Shown here piece by piece: positions 54,430 through 62,588 of a DNA stretch of 64,000 bases. The notes under the pieces are model-generated. The model searched no databases. It was not told the origin of the DNA and saw only the letters and a program-made list of their open reading frames with translations. This DNA comes from Planctomycetota bacterium. Its GTDB lineage: Bacteria; Planctomycetota; Brocadiia; Brocadiales; Brocadiaceae. The stretch lies in contig VGXV01000011.1 of NCBI GenBank assembly GCA_016873165.1, forward strand, positions 1-64,000. Direction: 5' to 3'. Position numbers and translations under genes: made by a program. Numbering within the stretch: position 1 is the first letter of the stretch; the number at the start of each line of letters is the position of its first letter.

Positions 54430-56673
54430 ATGGATGTAAACTGTAACAAAACGGCACAGGAACTATCTTTATCCGTAAAACAGGTGAGTGCGGTAACGGC
54501 GCTTTTGAATGAGGGATGCACAATTCCCTTTATTGCGAGATACCGGAAAGAAATGACCGGAAGCCTTGATGAGGTGGCGATATTGGCAATAAGAGACAGG
54601 ATGGCCCGGTTGATTGAACTGGATAAACGAAGAGAAACTATTGTGAATTCATTGATAAAGCAGGAGAAACTGACTCCCGAACTGGAAAAGGCCGTGAATG
54701 AAGCGGAAACTATGGCGGCGCTTGAGGATATTTATCTGCCGTACAAACCAAAGAGGAAAACAAGGGCGACCGCGGCAAAAGAAAAAGGGCTGGAGCCATT
54801 GGCGAAACGTATATTTGAACAAAAAGGTTTTGATCTGCATGCCGAAGCCGTTGCGTATATTGATGCGGAGAAGGGAGTAAATTCGGAAGAGGAGGCGCTG
54901 CAGGGAGCAAGGGATATCATTGCCGAATGGATCAATGAGGATGCGGATACAAGAAAGGCGATGAGGGAGTTGTTTATGAAGGAAGGCATTCTTACGTCGG
55001 AAGTGATTAAAGGAAAAGAGGAAGAGGCGCAAAAGTATAAGGATTACTTTGAATGGAAAGAACCTGTTGCCGCAATACCGTCTCACCGCATGCTTGCCCT
55101 GCGCAGGGGAGAAAGGGAACAGTTCCTTTTGCTGAATATCACTCCTCCGCAGGAGATAGCAGTAGATCTCTTAAAACACAAATATCTTACCACTGTCAAT
55201 GAAATATCGACACAAGTGGAGATTGCCCTGAAAGATGCTTATAAACGGCTGTTAAGTCTCAGCATGGAAACGGAGATTCGGTTAAGCACAAAGAAAGAAG
55301 CGGATGAAGAGGCGATACGGGTATTTGCGAAAAACCTCAGACAATTATTGCTGGCGTCCCCGCTGGGGCAGAAAACAATTCTTGCGGTTGACCCCGGTTT
55401 CCGTACCGGCTGCAAGGTGGTATGCATGGATAGGCAAGGGAAGCTGCTGCATAATGAAACGATTTTCCCGCATGAACCGCAGAAGAAGATTGTTGAATCT
55501 GCCGTGGTGATAAAAAATCTTTGCAGGAAGTATGAGGTTGAAGCAATAGCAATCGGGAACGGAACGGCGAGCAGAGAGACGGAAAGTTTTGTGAGGGAGA
55601 TAGATTTGCCCAAAAATATTATTATTGTAATGGTGAATGAGAGCGGGGCGTCCGTGTATTCTGCAAGTGATGTTGCGCGTGAGGAGTTTCCCGATCACGA
55701 TGTGACCGTTCGCGGCGCGGTGTCTATTGGCAGAAGATTGGCGGATCCGTTGGCGGAACTGGTGAAAATAGACCCAAAATCCATTGGTGTAGGGCAGTAT
55801 CAGCATGATGTGGATCAAACTGCTCTCAGGCAGTCCCTTGATGATGTAGTGATGAGCTGCGTGAATTCTGTTGGGGTAGAGTTGAATACGGCAAGCAAGG
55901 AATTACTCTCCTATGTTTCCGGGCTTGGGACACAACTGGCAAAGAAGATTGTTGAGTACAGAAATGAAAACGGCCCTTTTAAGAACAGGGCGGAACTGGT
56001 TAAAGTGCCAAGATTGGGCGATAAGGCGTTTGAGCAGGCGGCAGGATTCCTGAGGATACGGAATGGAGAAAATCCCCTCGATTCCAGCGCAGTGCACCCG
56101 GAAAGTTATTATATTGTTGAAAAAATGGCGGAAGATTTGCATTGCGGCGTAGAAGATCTTATAAAAAATCCTTCGCTCCGCAACAAAATCGATCTTAAAA
56201 AATACGTGACGGACGAAACAGGTTTGCCGACGCTTAATGATATCTTTAGTGAATTGGACAAGCCGGGACGTGATCCGAGGGAAAAGTATGAAGCCTTTGC
56301 TTTTGCGGAGGGGATTAATGCCATAGAGGATCTGGAGGCCGGGATGACGTTGCCGGGAATTGTCACGAACATTACAAATTTTGGGGCATTTGTTGATATA
56401 GGGGTGCATCAGGATGGACTGATACATGTCAGCAATATGGCGGACAAATTTGTGAAAAACCCCGCCGATGTCGTAAGCGTTCAGCAAAAAGTAATGGTGA
56501 CGGTGATAGAGGTAGATATTGGAAGGAAACGGATTTCTTTGTCTATGAAAAGCGACCCATTTGGCAAAGAGGGAAATGCCGATAAAAAGCCAAAGAAGCG
56601 GGGCGCGGAACAACCTCCTGCCGGAGATTTACAGGCGCAGCTTGCCATGTTGAAGGCGAAATTTAATGGTTAA
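54430..56673 (+). CDS. tex: Tex-family transcription accessory protein (S1 domain)
   Basis: A 747-residue RNA-binding protein with the complete Tex layout: N-terminal helical region (VTALLNEGCTIPFIARYRKE), YqgF-like nuclease fold (ILAVDPGFRTGCKVVCMDRQ), two helix-hairpin-helix units (LNTASKELLSYVSGLGTQLA) and a C-terminal S1 domain (VTNITNFGAFVDIGVHQDGL). ATG 54430 (MDVNCNKTAQELSLS) is used; a long upstream extension to 54268 lies within repeat sequence and is discarded. It acts in transcription or RNA metabolism in the cytoplasm. Confidence 0.93.
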   Translation: MDVNCNKTAQELSLSVKQVSAVTALLNEGCTIPFIARYRKEMTGSLDEVAILAIRDRMARLIELDKRRETIVNSLIKQEKLTPELEKAVNEAETMAALEDIYLPYKPKRKTRATAAKEKGLEPLAKRIFEQKGFDLHAEAVAYIDAEKGVNSEEEALQGARDIIAEWINEDADTRKAMRELFMKEGILTSEVIKGKEEEAQKYKDYFEWKEPVAAIPSHRMLALRRGEREQFLLLNITPPQEIAVDLLKHKYLTTVNEISTQVEIALKDAYKRLLSLSMETEIRLSTKKEADEEAIRVFAKNLRQLLLASPLGQKTILAVDPGFRTGCKVVCMDRQGKLLHNETIFPHEPQKKIVESAVVIKNLCRKYEVEAIAIGNGTASRETESFVREIDLPKNIIIVMVNESGASVYSASDVAREEFPDHDVTVRGAVSIGRRLADPLAELVKIDPKSIGVGQYQHDVDQTALRQSLDDVVMSCVNSVGVELNTASKELLSYVSGLGTQLAKKIVEYRNENGPFKNRAELVKVPRLGDKAFEQAAGFLRIRNGENPLDSSAVHPESYYIVEKMAEDLHCGVEDLIKNPSLRNKIDLKKYVTDETGLPTLNDIFSELDKPGRDPREKYEAFAFAEGINAIEDLEAGMTLPGIVTNITNFGAFVDIGVHQDGLIHVSNMADKFVKNPADVVSVQQKVMVTVIEVDIGRKRISLSMKSDPFGKEGNADKKPKKRGAEQPPAGDLQAQLAMLKAKFNG

Positions 56674-56674
56674 A

Positions 56675-56790
56675 GGAATTTCAAATTCCTGTAGGGTGGG
56701 CATCGCCCACCGTCTCACGTTGCTTGTACAGACGCATAGCAATGCGTCTCTACGTTTTTTCTTGTACCCAAGCTCCTGCTTGGGAACACA
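56675..56790. repeat. GGAATTTCAA unit with two hairpins
   Basis: Leader GGAATTTCAA, GTAGGGTGGGCATCGCCCAC, the AGACGCATAGCAATGCGTCT hairpin, and TACCCAAGCTCCTGCTTGGG, also found at 28561. It starts 2 nt after the tex stop and may end its transcript. Confidence 0.8.
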
Positions 56791-56839
56791 ATGGTAAAGG
56801 AAGCTCATGCTTCTTATTCTTCTTATTTAAGTAATAATT

Positions 56840-58135
56840 ATGTGTCTTACAATTCCTGCAAAAGTAGTATCAGTTGAAAATTCATGCGCCGGTTTGCCGG
56901 TAAAGAGAATTACCATCCGCGATTCAAAAGGAGAAAAAACGATAAACGCATTGCCTGCCGATATCAGGGCGGGAGATTGGGTTCTGTATGCCTCTGATAT
57001 GGCGGTGGAAAAGATAAGCGAAGATGACGCAAGGGAAATACTGGAACTCCTGGAACCTAAGAGGTATATCGATATTTCCCGGCTTGATAGTGCGTTTCTG
57101 GAAATACTCAAGGCATGCCATACAAGAGAACTCAGACGTGAAGAAATCATCAGACTTCTTTGCATCGGCGACGATGCGGAGACAAACGCCCTGCTTTCAG
57201 AGGCAAATACCATACGGCAGGCAAGGCTGAGGGATTTCTTCTGCATACACGGCATAATAGAGTTTTCAAACCACTGCGTCAGGAACTGCCTTTACTGCGG
57301 ACTCAGAAGGGACTCAAAAGATATACGGCGTTACAGAATGGCGCCTGATGAAATAGTAAATTCCGTGTATGACGCCGTAAACCGCCGCGGATACAAACTT
57401 ATCGTTCTCCAGTCGGGCGATGATTTCTTTTACACTGACGATATGCTCTGCGGCATCATCAGAAAGATAAAGGAAAAGTGCAGGGTTTTTATTTTTATGA
57501 GCGTAGGAGAACGAAGCCGTGCAAGTTATGAAAAAATGAAGGATGCGGGGGCAAATGGCGTCCTTTTTCGCTTTGAGACCTCCAACAAGGCGCTCTATAG
57601 CTCCATCCATCCGGGACAGTCGCACGATGAAAGGATTGCTCTTCTCCGGGAAATGAAGAAGATGGGTTACTTTATTGCCACAGGGTTTCTCATCGGCCTG
57701 CCGGGACAGACGGTTGAAGATATAGCGGATGATATAATAACTACCAAATCCATCGGCGCAAACATGGTGTCTGTCGGTCCGTTCATACCCTCGGACATCA
57801 CTCCCCTGGCGCTGCACCCCGCGGGCAGCGCGGCAATGACGCTTAAGGTAACGGCCGTTTCGAGATTGCTGATGCCAAAGGCAAAGATACCGGTTACTAC
57901 CGCCCTTGAGACTATTGAAAACGAAGAGGGGCGGAGGCTCGGACTCTCTTCCGGCGCAAATTCGCTCATGTTCAACCTCACGCCAGAAAAATACCGGGAC
58001 GATTACAGGATTTATCCGAATAAGTATCACGGAAAAGAGGAGTTTTGGGAAAAATACGGACTCTATAAGGAAGAGATAAGTTACAAGATGCTTGAGAGAA
58101 AAATGTTTGAAGCGTTTGAGTCCTTTGAGGTATAG
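56840..58135 (+). CDS. HypC-HydE fusion protein (radical SAM hydrogenase maturase)
   Basis: A 431-residue fusion. Residues 1-~75 are HypC/HupF-like (MCLTIPAKVV with the essential C2, AGDWVLYASDMAVEKISEDD). From ~80 the sequence is HydE, a radical SAM enzyme: C146, C150 and C153 form CxxxCxxC in HCVRNCLYCGLRRDSKD; VLQSGDDFFY and FRFETSNKALY are also in the HydE pattern. HypC ferries the Fe(CN)2CO group with HypD in [NiFe] maturation, while HydE acts in [FeFe] cofactor assembly. The HypC part has Ala at 51 where a conserved His is expected. The start at ATG 56840 gives Cys as residue 2, as HypC requires. Confidence 0.88.
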   Translation: MCLTIPAKVVSVENSCAGLPVKRITIRDSKGEKTINALPADIRAGDWVLYASDMAVEKISEDDAREILELLEPKRYIDISRLDSAFLEILKACHTRELRREEIIRLLCIGDDAETNALLSEANTIRQARLRDFFCIHGIIEFSNHCVRNCLYCGLRRDSKDIRRYRMAPDEIVNSVYDAVNRRGYKLIVLQSGDDFFYTDDMLCGIIRKIKEKCRVFIFMSVGERSRASYEKMKDAGANGVLFRFETSNKALYSSIHPGQSHDERIALLREMKKMGYFIATGFLIGLPGQTVEDIADDIITTKSIGANMVSVGPFIPSDITPLALHPAGSAAMTLKVTAVSRLLMPKAKIPVTTALETIENEEGRRLGLSSGANSLMFNLTPEKYRDDYRIYPNKYHGKEEFWEKYGLYKEEISYKMLERKMFEAFESFEV

Positions 58136-58167
58136 TGCGTTAATAATAGCAAAAACAGGAGATTAAT

Positions 58168-58404
58168 ATGCAGACAAGCTATAAAGAAAAGATTTTGCAG
58201 GAGATAGAGAAAATCCCTGAAGACAAACTGGCGAATATGTATAAAATTATCCATTTGTTGACAGATGAGATAATATCTGACGCAAAAAAGACAGGCAAAA
58301 GGGTTTCCTTAAGAGGGATATGGAAAGGTAGTCTGATTGACGATTCTCTGTTTGATGATGCCCAGAAATCGCTCTTTCCCTACGAAAACAAAAGGACTAC
58401 ATAA
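58168..58404 (+). CDS. Antitoxin of a VapBC-type pair (DUF2281-like)
   Basis: A 78-residue antitoxin: an N-terminal helix (YKEKILQEIEKIPEDKLANM) and a C-terminal toxin-binding tail (GIWKGSLIDDSLFDDAQKSL). The stop overlaps the toxin start (TAATG). VapB-type proteins neutralise PIN toxins and repress their own operon. It sits between the fused hypC-hydE and hydG. Confidence 0.75.
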   Translation: MQTSYKEKILQEIEKIPEDKLANMYKIIHLLTDEIISDAKKTGKRVSLRGIWKGSLIDDSLFDDAQKSLFPYENKRTT

Positions 58405-58790
58405 TGGATTATATAACCGATACCCATTCGCTTGTTTGGTATTTTACAGATGATAATAGGCTGAGCAGTAATGCACTCCAAGCTTTTCAGGCATCAGAGA
58501 GCGAAGGAATTGTGATTGTGCCTGCCGTTGTTTTGGCTGAGGTAATGTTTATAGCAAAAAAGGGTAAAATTACTCTTTCATTTGAAGATACTCTCAAACG
58601 GATTGAAGAAAGCAAAAACTTTGAAACAGCGCCGTTAAATGCAGAGATATTGAAAACTGCTAATGCGATTGAAGCCGATTTGGAGATGCACGACAGGCTT
58701 ATAGCGGCGACAGCCTTGCATTATAATGCGGCATTGATTACAAAGGATAGGGCAATTGCCCTTTCTGGCATTGTAGCAACTGTTTGGTAA
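58404..58790 (+). CDS. vapC: VapC-family PIN-domain toxin
   Basis: A 128-residue PIN ribonuclease. Acidic metal ligands are visible as D6 in YITDTHSLVW, E in VVLAEVMFIA, D in EMHDRLIAATA and D in LITKDRAIAL. It cleaves RNA when its antitoxin is lost. Translationally coupled to the antitoxin. Base composition (24 of 60 G+C at 58441-58500) is lower than in hydG and the hydrogenase genes around it, which fits insertion into the operon. Confidence 0.85.
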   Translation: MDYITDTHSLVWYFTDDNRLSSNALQAFQASESEGIVIVPAVVLAEVMFIAKKGKITLSFEDTLKRIEESKNFETAPLNAEILKTANAIEADLEMHDRLIAATALHYNAALITKDRAIALSGIVATVW

Positions 58791-58818
58791 AAAGTCCTAC
58801 AATACTGAGGAGATAACA

Positions 58819-58863
58819 ATGCTCACTCAATCTGAAACAGATGCTTTATTCGCAATAGAGTGA
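58819..58863 (+). other. 14-codon ORF with strong ribosome-binding site
   Basis: ACTGAGGAGATAACAATG opens a frame of 14 codons (MLTQSETDALFAIE) that ends 11 nt before hydG. The sequence looks like the start of a longer protein cut short. It may be a gene remnant of the inserted module or a leader peptide; I cannot decide. Confidence 0.35.
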
Positions 58864-58874
58864 AGAAAGAATAA

Positions 58875-60251
58875 ATGCAAAAAACATTTATAGACGAAGA
58901 TAGATTCCAATCCTTGCTCACGAATATCCCCTCACCGTCACCGGCTGTAGTGGCGGATGTGTTAAAAAAGGGCAGGGAGTTGAAAGGGCTTACACCTGAA
59001 GAAGCGGCGATATTAATACATGTTGCTGACCAGAGTTTTATTCAGGAAATATTCGATACGGCCTTTCACATAAAAAACACCGTCTATGGAGGCAGGCTTG
59101 TGTTCTTTGCACCTCTCTACATCAGCAATTTCTGCGTAAATAACTGCAGGTACTGCGGTTTTCGCGCAGGCAATCCCGCCCCGAGAAAAAAACTTACCAT
59201 AGATGAGATCAGGGAACAGACCGATTGCCTCATAAGGATGGGGCACAAGAGGATCCTGCTGGAGACGGGAGAGGACGCCGGAAACAACCCAATAGATTAC
59301 GTCCTGGACGCAATAGACGCCATATATTCCATAAAAAACGAAAAGGGTGAAGTAAGAAGGGTCAATGTAAACATTGCCGCAACAACGGTTGAAAACTACA
59401 GAAGGCTCAAGGCAAAAGGCATTGGCACATACCAGCTTTTCCAGGAGAGTTATCACAGGCAAACTTACGAAAATGTTCACTATGGCCTTAAAGGCAATTA
59501 TCTGAGACAGCTCTATGCCCTTGACAACGCCTTTGAGGGGGGAATTGATGACGTCGGTATGGGCGTCCTCTTTGGTTTGTATGACTGGCGGTTTGAGACA
59601 CTGTGTCTGATATCCCATGCGTCTTACCTCATGGATAAATTCGGAATAGGCCCGCATACGATCTCCGTGCCAAGGCTTAGACCCGCCACCGCTGTGAATC
59701 TGGCGCCGCCGTTTCCCGTCAGCGACAGCGATTTTCTGAAGCTCATAGCCATCCTTAGAATCGCCGTTCCCTACACCGGCATGATAATAACCACAAGAGA
59801 AAGGCCGGAGATAAGGGAAGAGGCATTTCGCCTGGGGATTACTCAGGCAAGCGCCGCGTCAAGCACGGCGCCGGGGGGATTTAAGAAGGAAACGGCAAAG
59901 GAGTCCGGGCAATTTGAGTTATCGGACAAGCGGAGCCTTGATGAGATTACGGCAAGCGTAATGAAGCAGGGCTTTATGCCCAGTTTCTGCACAGCCTGCT
60001 ACCGCAGGAACAGGACGGGCGCCGTATTCATGGAACTCGCAAAGCCGGGAGATATCCACGAGTTTTGCGCCCCCAACAGCGTACTTACGCTGATGGAATA
60101 CCTGGAAGACAACGCCTCTGCGGAAAGCAGGCGTTTGGGGATGGAGTTGATAAACAAGTCATTGGAAGGCATAGAAAATCCTTCGGTAAGAAATGAGACG
60201 GAAGAAAGGCTGGTAAGGATAAGAAACGGGGAGAGAGACTTGTATTTTTAG
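58875..60251 (+). CDS. hydG: HydG, tyrosine lyase producing CO and cyanide
   Basis: A 458-residue radical SAM enzyme. The SAM cluster motif is CxxxCxxC at C87, C91, C94 (FCVNNCRYCGFRAGN). The C-terminal auxiliary cluster motif is CxxC-x22-C at C372, C375 and C398 (FCTACYRRNRTG ... HEFC), which separates HydG from the thiamine enzyme ThiH. HydG splits tyrosine to make Fe(CO)(CN) units in [FeFe] maturation. In this locus the hydrogenase visible is [NiFe], so HydG may serve a different purpose (see findings). The hypA gene follows after 22 nt. Confidence 0.93.
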   Translation: MQKTFIDEDRFQSLLTNIPSPSPAVVADVLKKGRELKGLTPEEAAILIHVADQSFIQEIFDTAFHIKNTVYGGRLVFFAPLYISNFCVNNCRYCGFRAGNPAPRKKLTIDEIREQTDCLIRMGHKRILLETGEDAGNNPIDYVLDAIDAIYSIKNEKGEVRRVNVNIAATTVENYRRLKAKGIGTYQLFQESYHRQTYENVHYGLKGNYLRQLYALDNAFEGGIDDVGMGVLFGLYDWRFETLCLISHASYLMDKFGIGPHTISVPRLRPATAVNLAPPFPVSDSDFLKLIAILRIAVPYTGMIITTRERPEIREEAFRLGITQASAASSTAPGGFKKETAKESGQFELSDKRSLDEITASVMKQGFMPSFCTACYRRNRTGAVFMELAKPGDIHEFCAPNSVLTLMEYLEDNASAESRRLGMELINKSLEGIENPSVRNETEERLVRIRNGERDLYF

Positions 60252-60273
60252 GAATTATCTGCTTTTAAGAAAG

Positions 60274-60618
60274 ATGCATGAACTGTCAATAGTCACAAGC
60301 ATGATCAGTATTGTCCGGGAAAATATGGCGCGGCACGGGGCGGGGCGTCTTAAAAAGATAAAGATACGGGTGGGTGAAATGACTGCCGTCGAGCCGGAAG
60401 CCCTTCGATTCTGTTTTGAGGTCTGCGCCGGGGGAACCGACATGGAGGGCGTAATCCTCGATATCGAAGAGGTCCCCGTCAGGGGACAATGTATTCACTG
60501 CAAAAATGAGTTCCCCCTGGACAGGTACCTCGACTCCCGATGCCCAGTGTGCGGAGGAGAATCTGGCGGCTACGTGTCAGGCACGGAGCTTGATATTGTT
60601 AGCATGGAGGTAGAGTAG
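60274..60618 (+). CDS. hypA: Hydrogenase nickel-insertion protein HypA
   Basis: A 114-residue HypA. The N-terminal nickel site is MHE (His2, Glu3). The zinc site has two CxxC pairs: CIHCKNEF and RCPVCGGE. The intervening EMTAVEPEALRFCFEVCAGG and the terminal LDIVSMEVE are typical. With HypB it delivers nickel to the hydrogenase large subunit precursor. It ends where hypB starts (no gap). Confidence 0.95.
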   Translation: MHELSIVTSMISIVRENMARHGAGRLKKIKIRVGEMTAVEPEALRFCFEVCAGGTDMEGVILDIEEVPVRGQCIHCKNEFPLDRYLDSRCPVCGGESGGYVSGTELDIVSMEVE

Positions 60619-61284
60619 ATGCACGACGTCCTTATCAATACAAAGATACTGGTAAAAAACAATGAAATAGCAAACCAAAACCGAAAATTATTGAAGGATA
60701 AGGGGATATTTGCTATCAATCTGATGAGTTCTCCGGGTTCGGGAAAGACCTCTATCGTTGAAAAAACCATAGATTTCCTGAAAGACAGGATAAAGATCGC
60801 CGTTATTGTGGGCGACATTCAGACCGATTTGGATGCGCAAAGGATCGCAAGGCACGGCATCCCCGTCAGACAAATAAACACGGGCAGGAGTTGCCACCTT
60901 GACGCCCACATGATACAGCATACCCTTCCGTGGCTTTTCGAACAGGGAAAAACAGATTTGGTGATAATAGAAAATGTAGGCAACATGGCGTGCCCTGCAG
61001 AATACGACCTCGGCGAGGATTTCAAGGCGGCGGTAATGAGCGTAACGGAAGGGGATGACAAACCCCTAAAATACCCCGCCCTTTTCAGGGCTTCCCGGTA
61101 TCTCTTGATAAATAAGGTTGACCTTTTGGCATACACTGATTTTAATATGGAAAAGGCACGGCACAGCGCATGGGCGATTAATCCGGAGTTAAAGATAATA
61201 GAGACGTCCTGTGCCGATGAAACGGGTATCGCGGAGTGGGTGGATAGTATTTTTAAAGGAGATCATGAAAATAGAGTAAGATGA
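60619..61284 (+). CDS. hypB: Hydrogenase nickel-insertion GTPase HypB
   Basis: A 221-residue SIMIBI GTPase with P-loop SSPGSGKTS, VGDIQTDLDAQRIARHGIPV, the Ni/Zn site GRSCHLDAHM, and GTPase motifs VIIENVGNMACPAEYDLGE and LLINKVDLL. The His-rich N-terminal store and the CxxCGC motif present in some HypB proteins are lacking. Translated directly after hypA. HypC is present as a fusion; HypD, HypE and HypF are not seen in the window. Confidence 0.95.
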   Translation: MHDVLINTKILVKNNEIANQNRKLLKDKGIFAINLMSSPGSGKTSIVEKTIDFLKDRIKIAVIVGDIQTDLDAQRIARHGIPVRQINTGRSCHLDAHMIQHTLPWLFEQGKTDLVIIENVGNMACPAEYDLGEDFKAAVMSVTEGDDKPLKYPALFRASRYLLINKVDLLAYTDFNMEKARHSAWAINPELKIIETSCADETGIAEWVDSIFKGDHENRVR

Positions 61285-61345
61285 TCTGTAACGCGTTACA
61301 TATATTAATGAGATGCTCTTAGTAGACAAATAGGAGTTAATTTTT

Positions 61346-61723
61346 ATGAAAACAAAATCATTAGGGCGATATATCGTGGCTGATCCTGATACCTGTCATG
61401 GAGAACCGACATTTCGCGGCACGTGCATTTTGGTTGCAGATGTGCTTGAGCAAGTTGCCAATGGTATGGACTGGGAGGCAATAATTGAAGAATGGCGCGG
61501 CAAACTGACTAAAGAAGCAATTGCTGAAGCCGTTCGCCTTGCTCGTGAGGCATTAATTACGCATACGCCGGAATTAATAACGGAGACGACTAAACGAGGG
61601 ACGATAGATGAGGGACGAGTGACGAGAGATGAAAGGGCGATTAGCGTCCCTCGTCTTTCCTTAAAATTCGTGAGATTCGTGTTCCACAAAAACTTTCCAA
61701 AAAAAGAAGTTTTTACGGAGTAA
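61346..61723 (+). CDS. DUF433 antitoxin-like protein with extra C-terminal tail
   Basis: Residues 1-~75 are a DUF433 (VapB45-like) domain: ADPDTCHGEPTFRGTCILVA, then LEQVANGMDWEAIIEEWRGK and IAEAVRLAREAL. The family normally ends soon after this; here ~50 more residues run through a GGACGA-repeat-like stretch with an inverted repeat ACGAGGGACG (61594-61603)/CGTCCCTCGT (61645-61654). No toxin immediately follows, although a separate antitoxin-toxin pair begins 70 nt downstream. Confidence 0.7.
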   Translation: MKTKSLGRYIVADPDTCHGEPTFRGTCILVADVLEQVANGMDWEAIIEEWRGKLTKEAIAEAVRLAREALITHTPELITETTKRGTIDEGRVTRDERAISVPRLSLKFVRFVFHKNFPKKEVFTE

Positions 61724-61794
61724 TACTAAAATAAAGTGTGACAAAATAAACGGTTTAGATGCATGTCATAAGGCAAAAGAGGGGGGGATACATA

Positions 61795-62016
61795 ATGTTA
61801 AAAATAGTTGAGGAAGTGCCGTTTTTCCAGGACGAAAAAACAAAGGAGAAATTTCTCCTGGTATTGGGTGCCCTGAGCACACGTCTGATAAGTTTGAGAA
61901 AGGCGGCAGAAATTATGGAATTAGAAGAAGCCACCTTACTTGAAATTATGGAAATGCTCGGTTTTGAATTTTCATACTTAGAGGAAAAGGATATAGAGGT
62001 AGAAAGGAACAGCTAA
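61795..62016 (+). CDS. UPF0175-family antitoxin
   Basis: A 73-residue protein of the UPF0175 type, with the helix-turn-helix ALSTRLISLRKAAEIMELEE and EIMEMLGFEFSY. This family pairs with DUF3368 PIN toxins, as here: the toxin begins right after the stop. ATG 61795 is chosen because GGGGGGG lies 8 nt upstream. Confidence 0.8.
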   Translation: MLKIVEEVPFFQDEKTKEKFLLVLGALSTRLISLRKAAEIMELEEATLLEIMEMLGFEFSYLEEKDIEVERNS

Positions 62017-62496
62017 TTGAAGGTTGTATTTAATACTTCCCCTATTATTTTTCTTTACAAACTTGGATATCTTGAGCTTGCATTAAATCTATTCGATGAT
62101 ATTTATATCCCTGCATCCGTATTTACAGAAATCAGCAGGAAGGAGGACAAATTAAATACTCTTATTGAGGTATTAATTCAGGAAGAAGCATTTAAACAAA
62201 GAGAGATTAAGCTAATCAATATCTTTCGCGGTTTAAACCAAAGAATCGGGAGAGGAGAATCAGAAGCTATTGTTCTGGCTATAGAACTGGAAGCAGATTA
62301 TGTAATACTTGACGATTTTGTGGCAAGAAAAGAGGCAATAAAACTAGGGTTGAATGTTAAAGGTACACTTGGAATTATAAGAAAGTTAATGATCGATAAG
62401 TATATAGAAGTAATAGCCATAGATGATTTATACGAGAAACTTAAAGAAATGAAATTTAGGGTAAAAAAGGATGTTTTCAATAAAATATTCGAATAG
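62017..62496 (+). CDS. DUF3368 PIN-like toxin
   Basis: A 159-residue PIN-fold protein: N-terminal VVFNTSPIIFLYKLGYLELA, E in VFTEISRKED, RGESEAIVLAIELEADYVIL and the D pair in LDDFVARKEA. Related to VapC-like nucleases. Its start is TTG, coupled to the antitoxin. A local 60 bp (62041-62100) is only 17/60 G+C, against 42/60 in the hydrogenase small subunit 800 bp later, which marks it as foreign to the surrounding operon. Confidence 0.82.
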   Translation: MKVVFNTSPIIFLYKLGYLELALNLFDDIYIPASVFTEISRKEDKLNTLIEVLIQEEAFKQREIKLINIFRGLNQRIGRGESEAIVLAIELEADYVILDDFVARKEAIKLGLNVKGTLGIIRKLMIDKYIEVIAIDDLYEKLKEMKFRVKKDVFNKIFE

Positions 62497-62588
62497 GTGG
62501 TTGGTTATTAAAACTTCCCAGATAAAAGGAAAACGGATGATTTGATTTGCAGCATATTGTTTATGGTCAAAAATACAGGAGATGCGAA

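Noticed and set aside
56840-58135. HydE part as BioB or PylB
   Set aside because: The fused HypC, the neighbouring hydG and hypAB, and the absence of biotin or pyrrolysine genes favour HydE, although by motif alone the families are close.
58875-60251. HydG as the thiamine enzyme ThiH
   Set aside because: The C-terminal CxxC-x22-C motif and FCTACYRRNRTG are specific to HydG; no thiamine genes are nearby.
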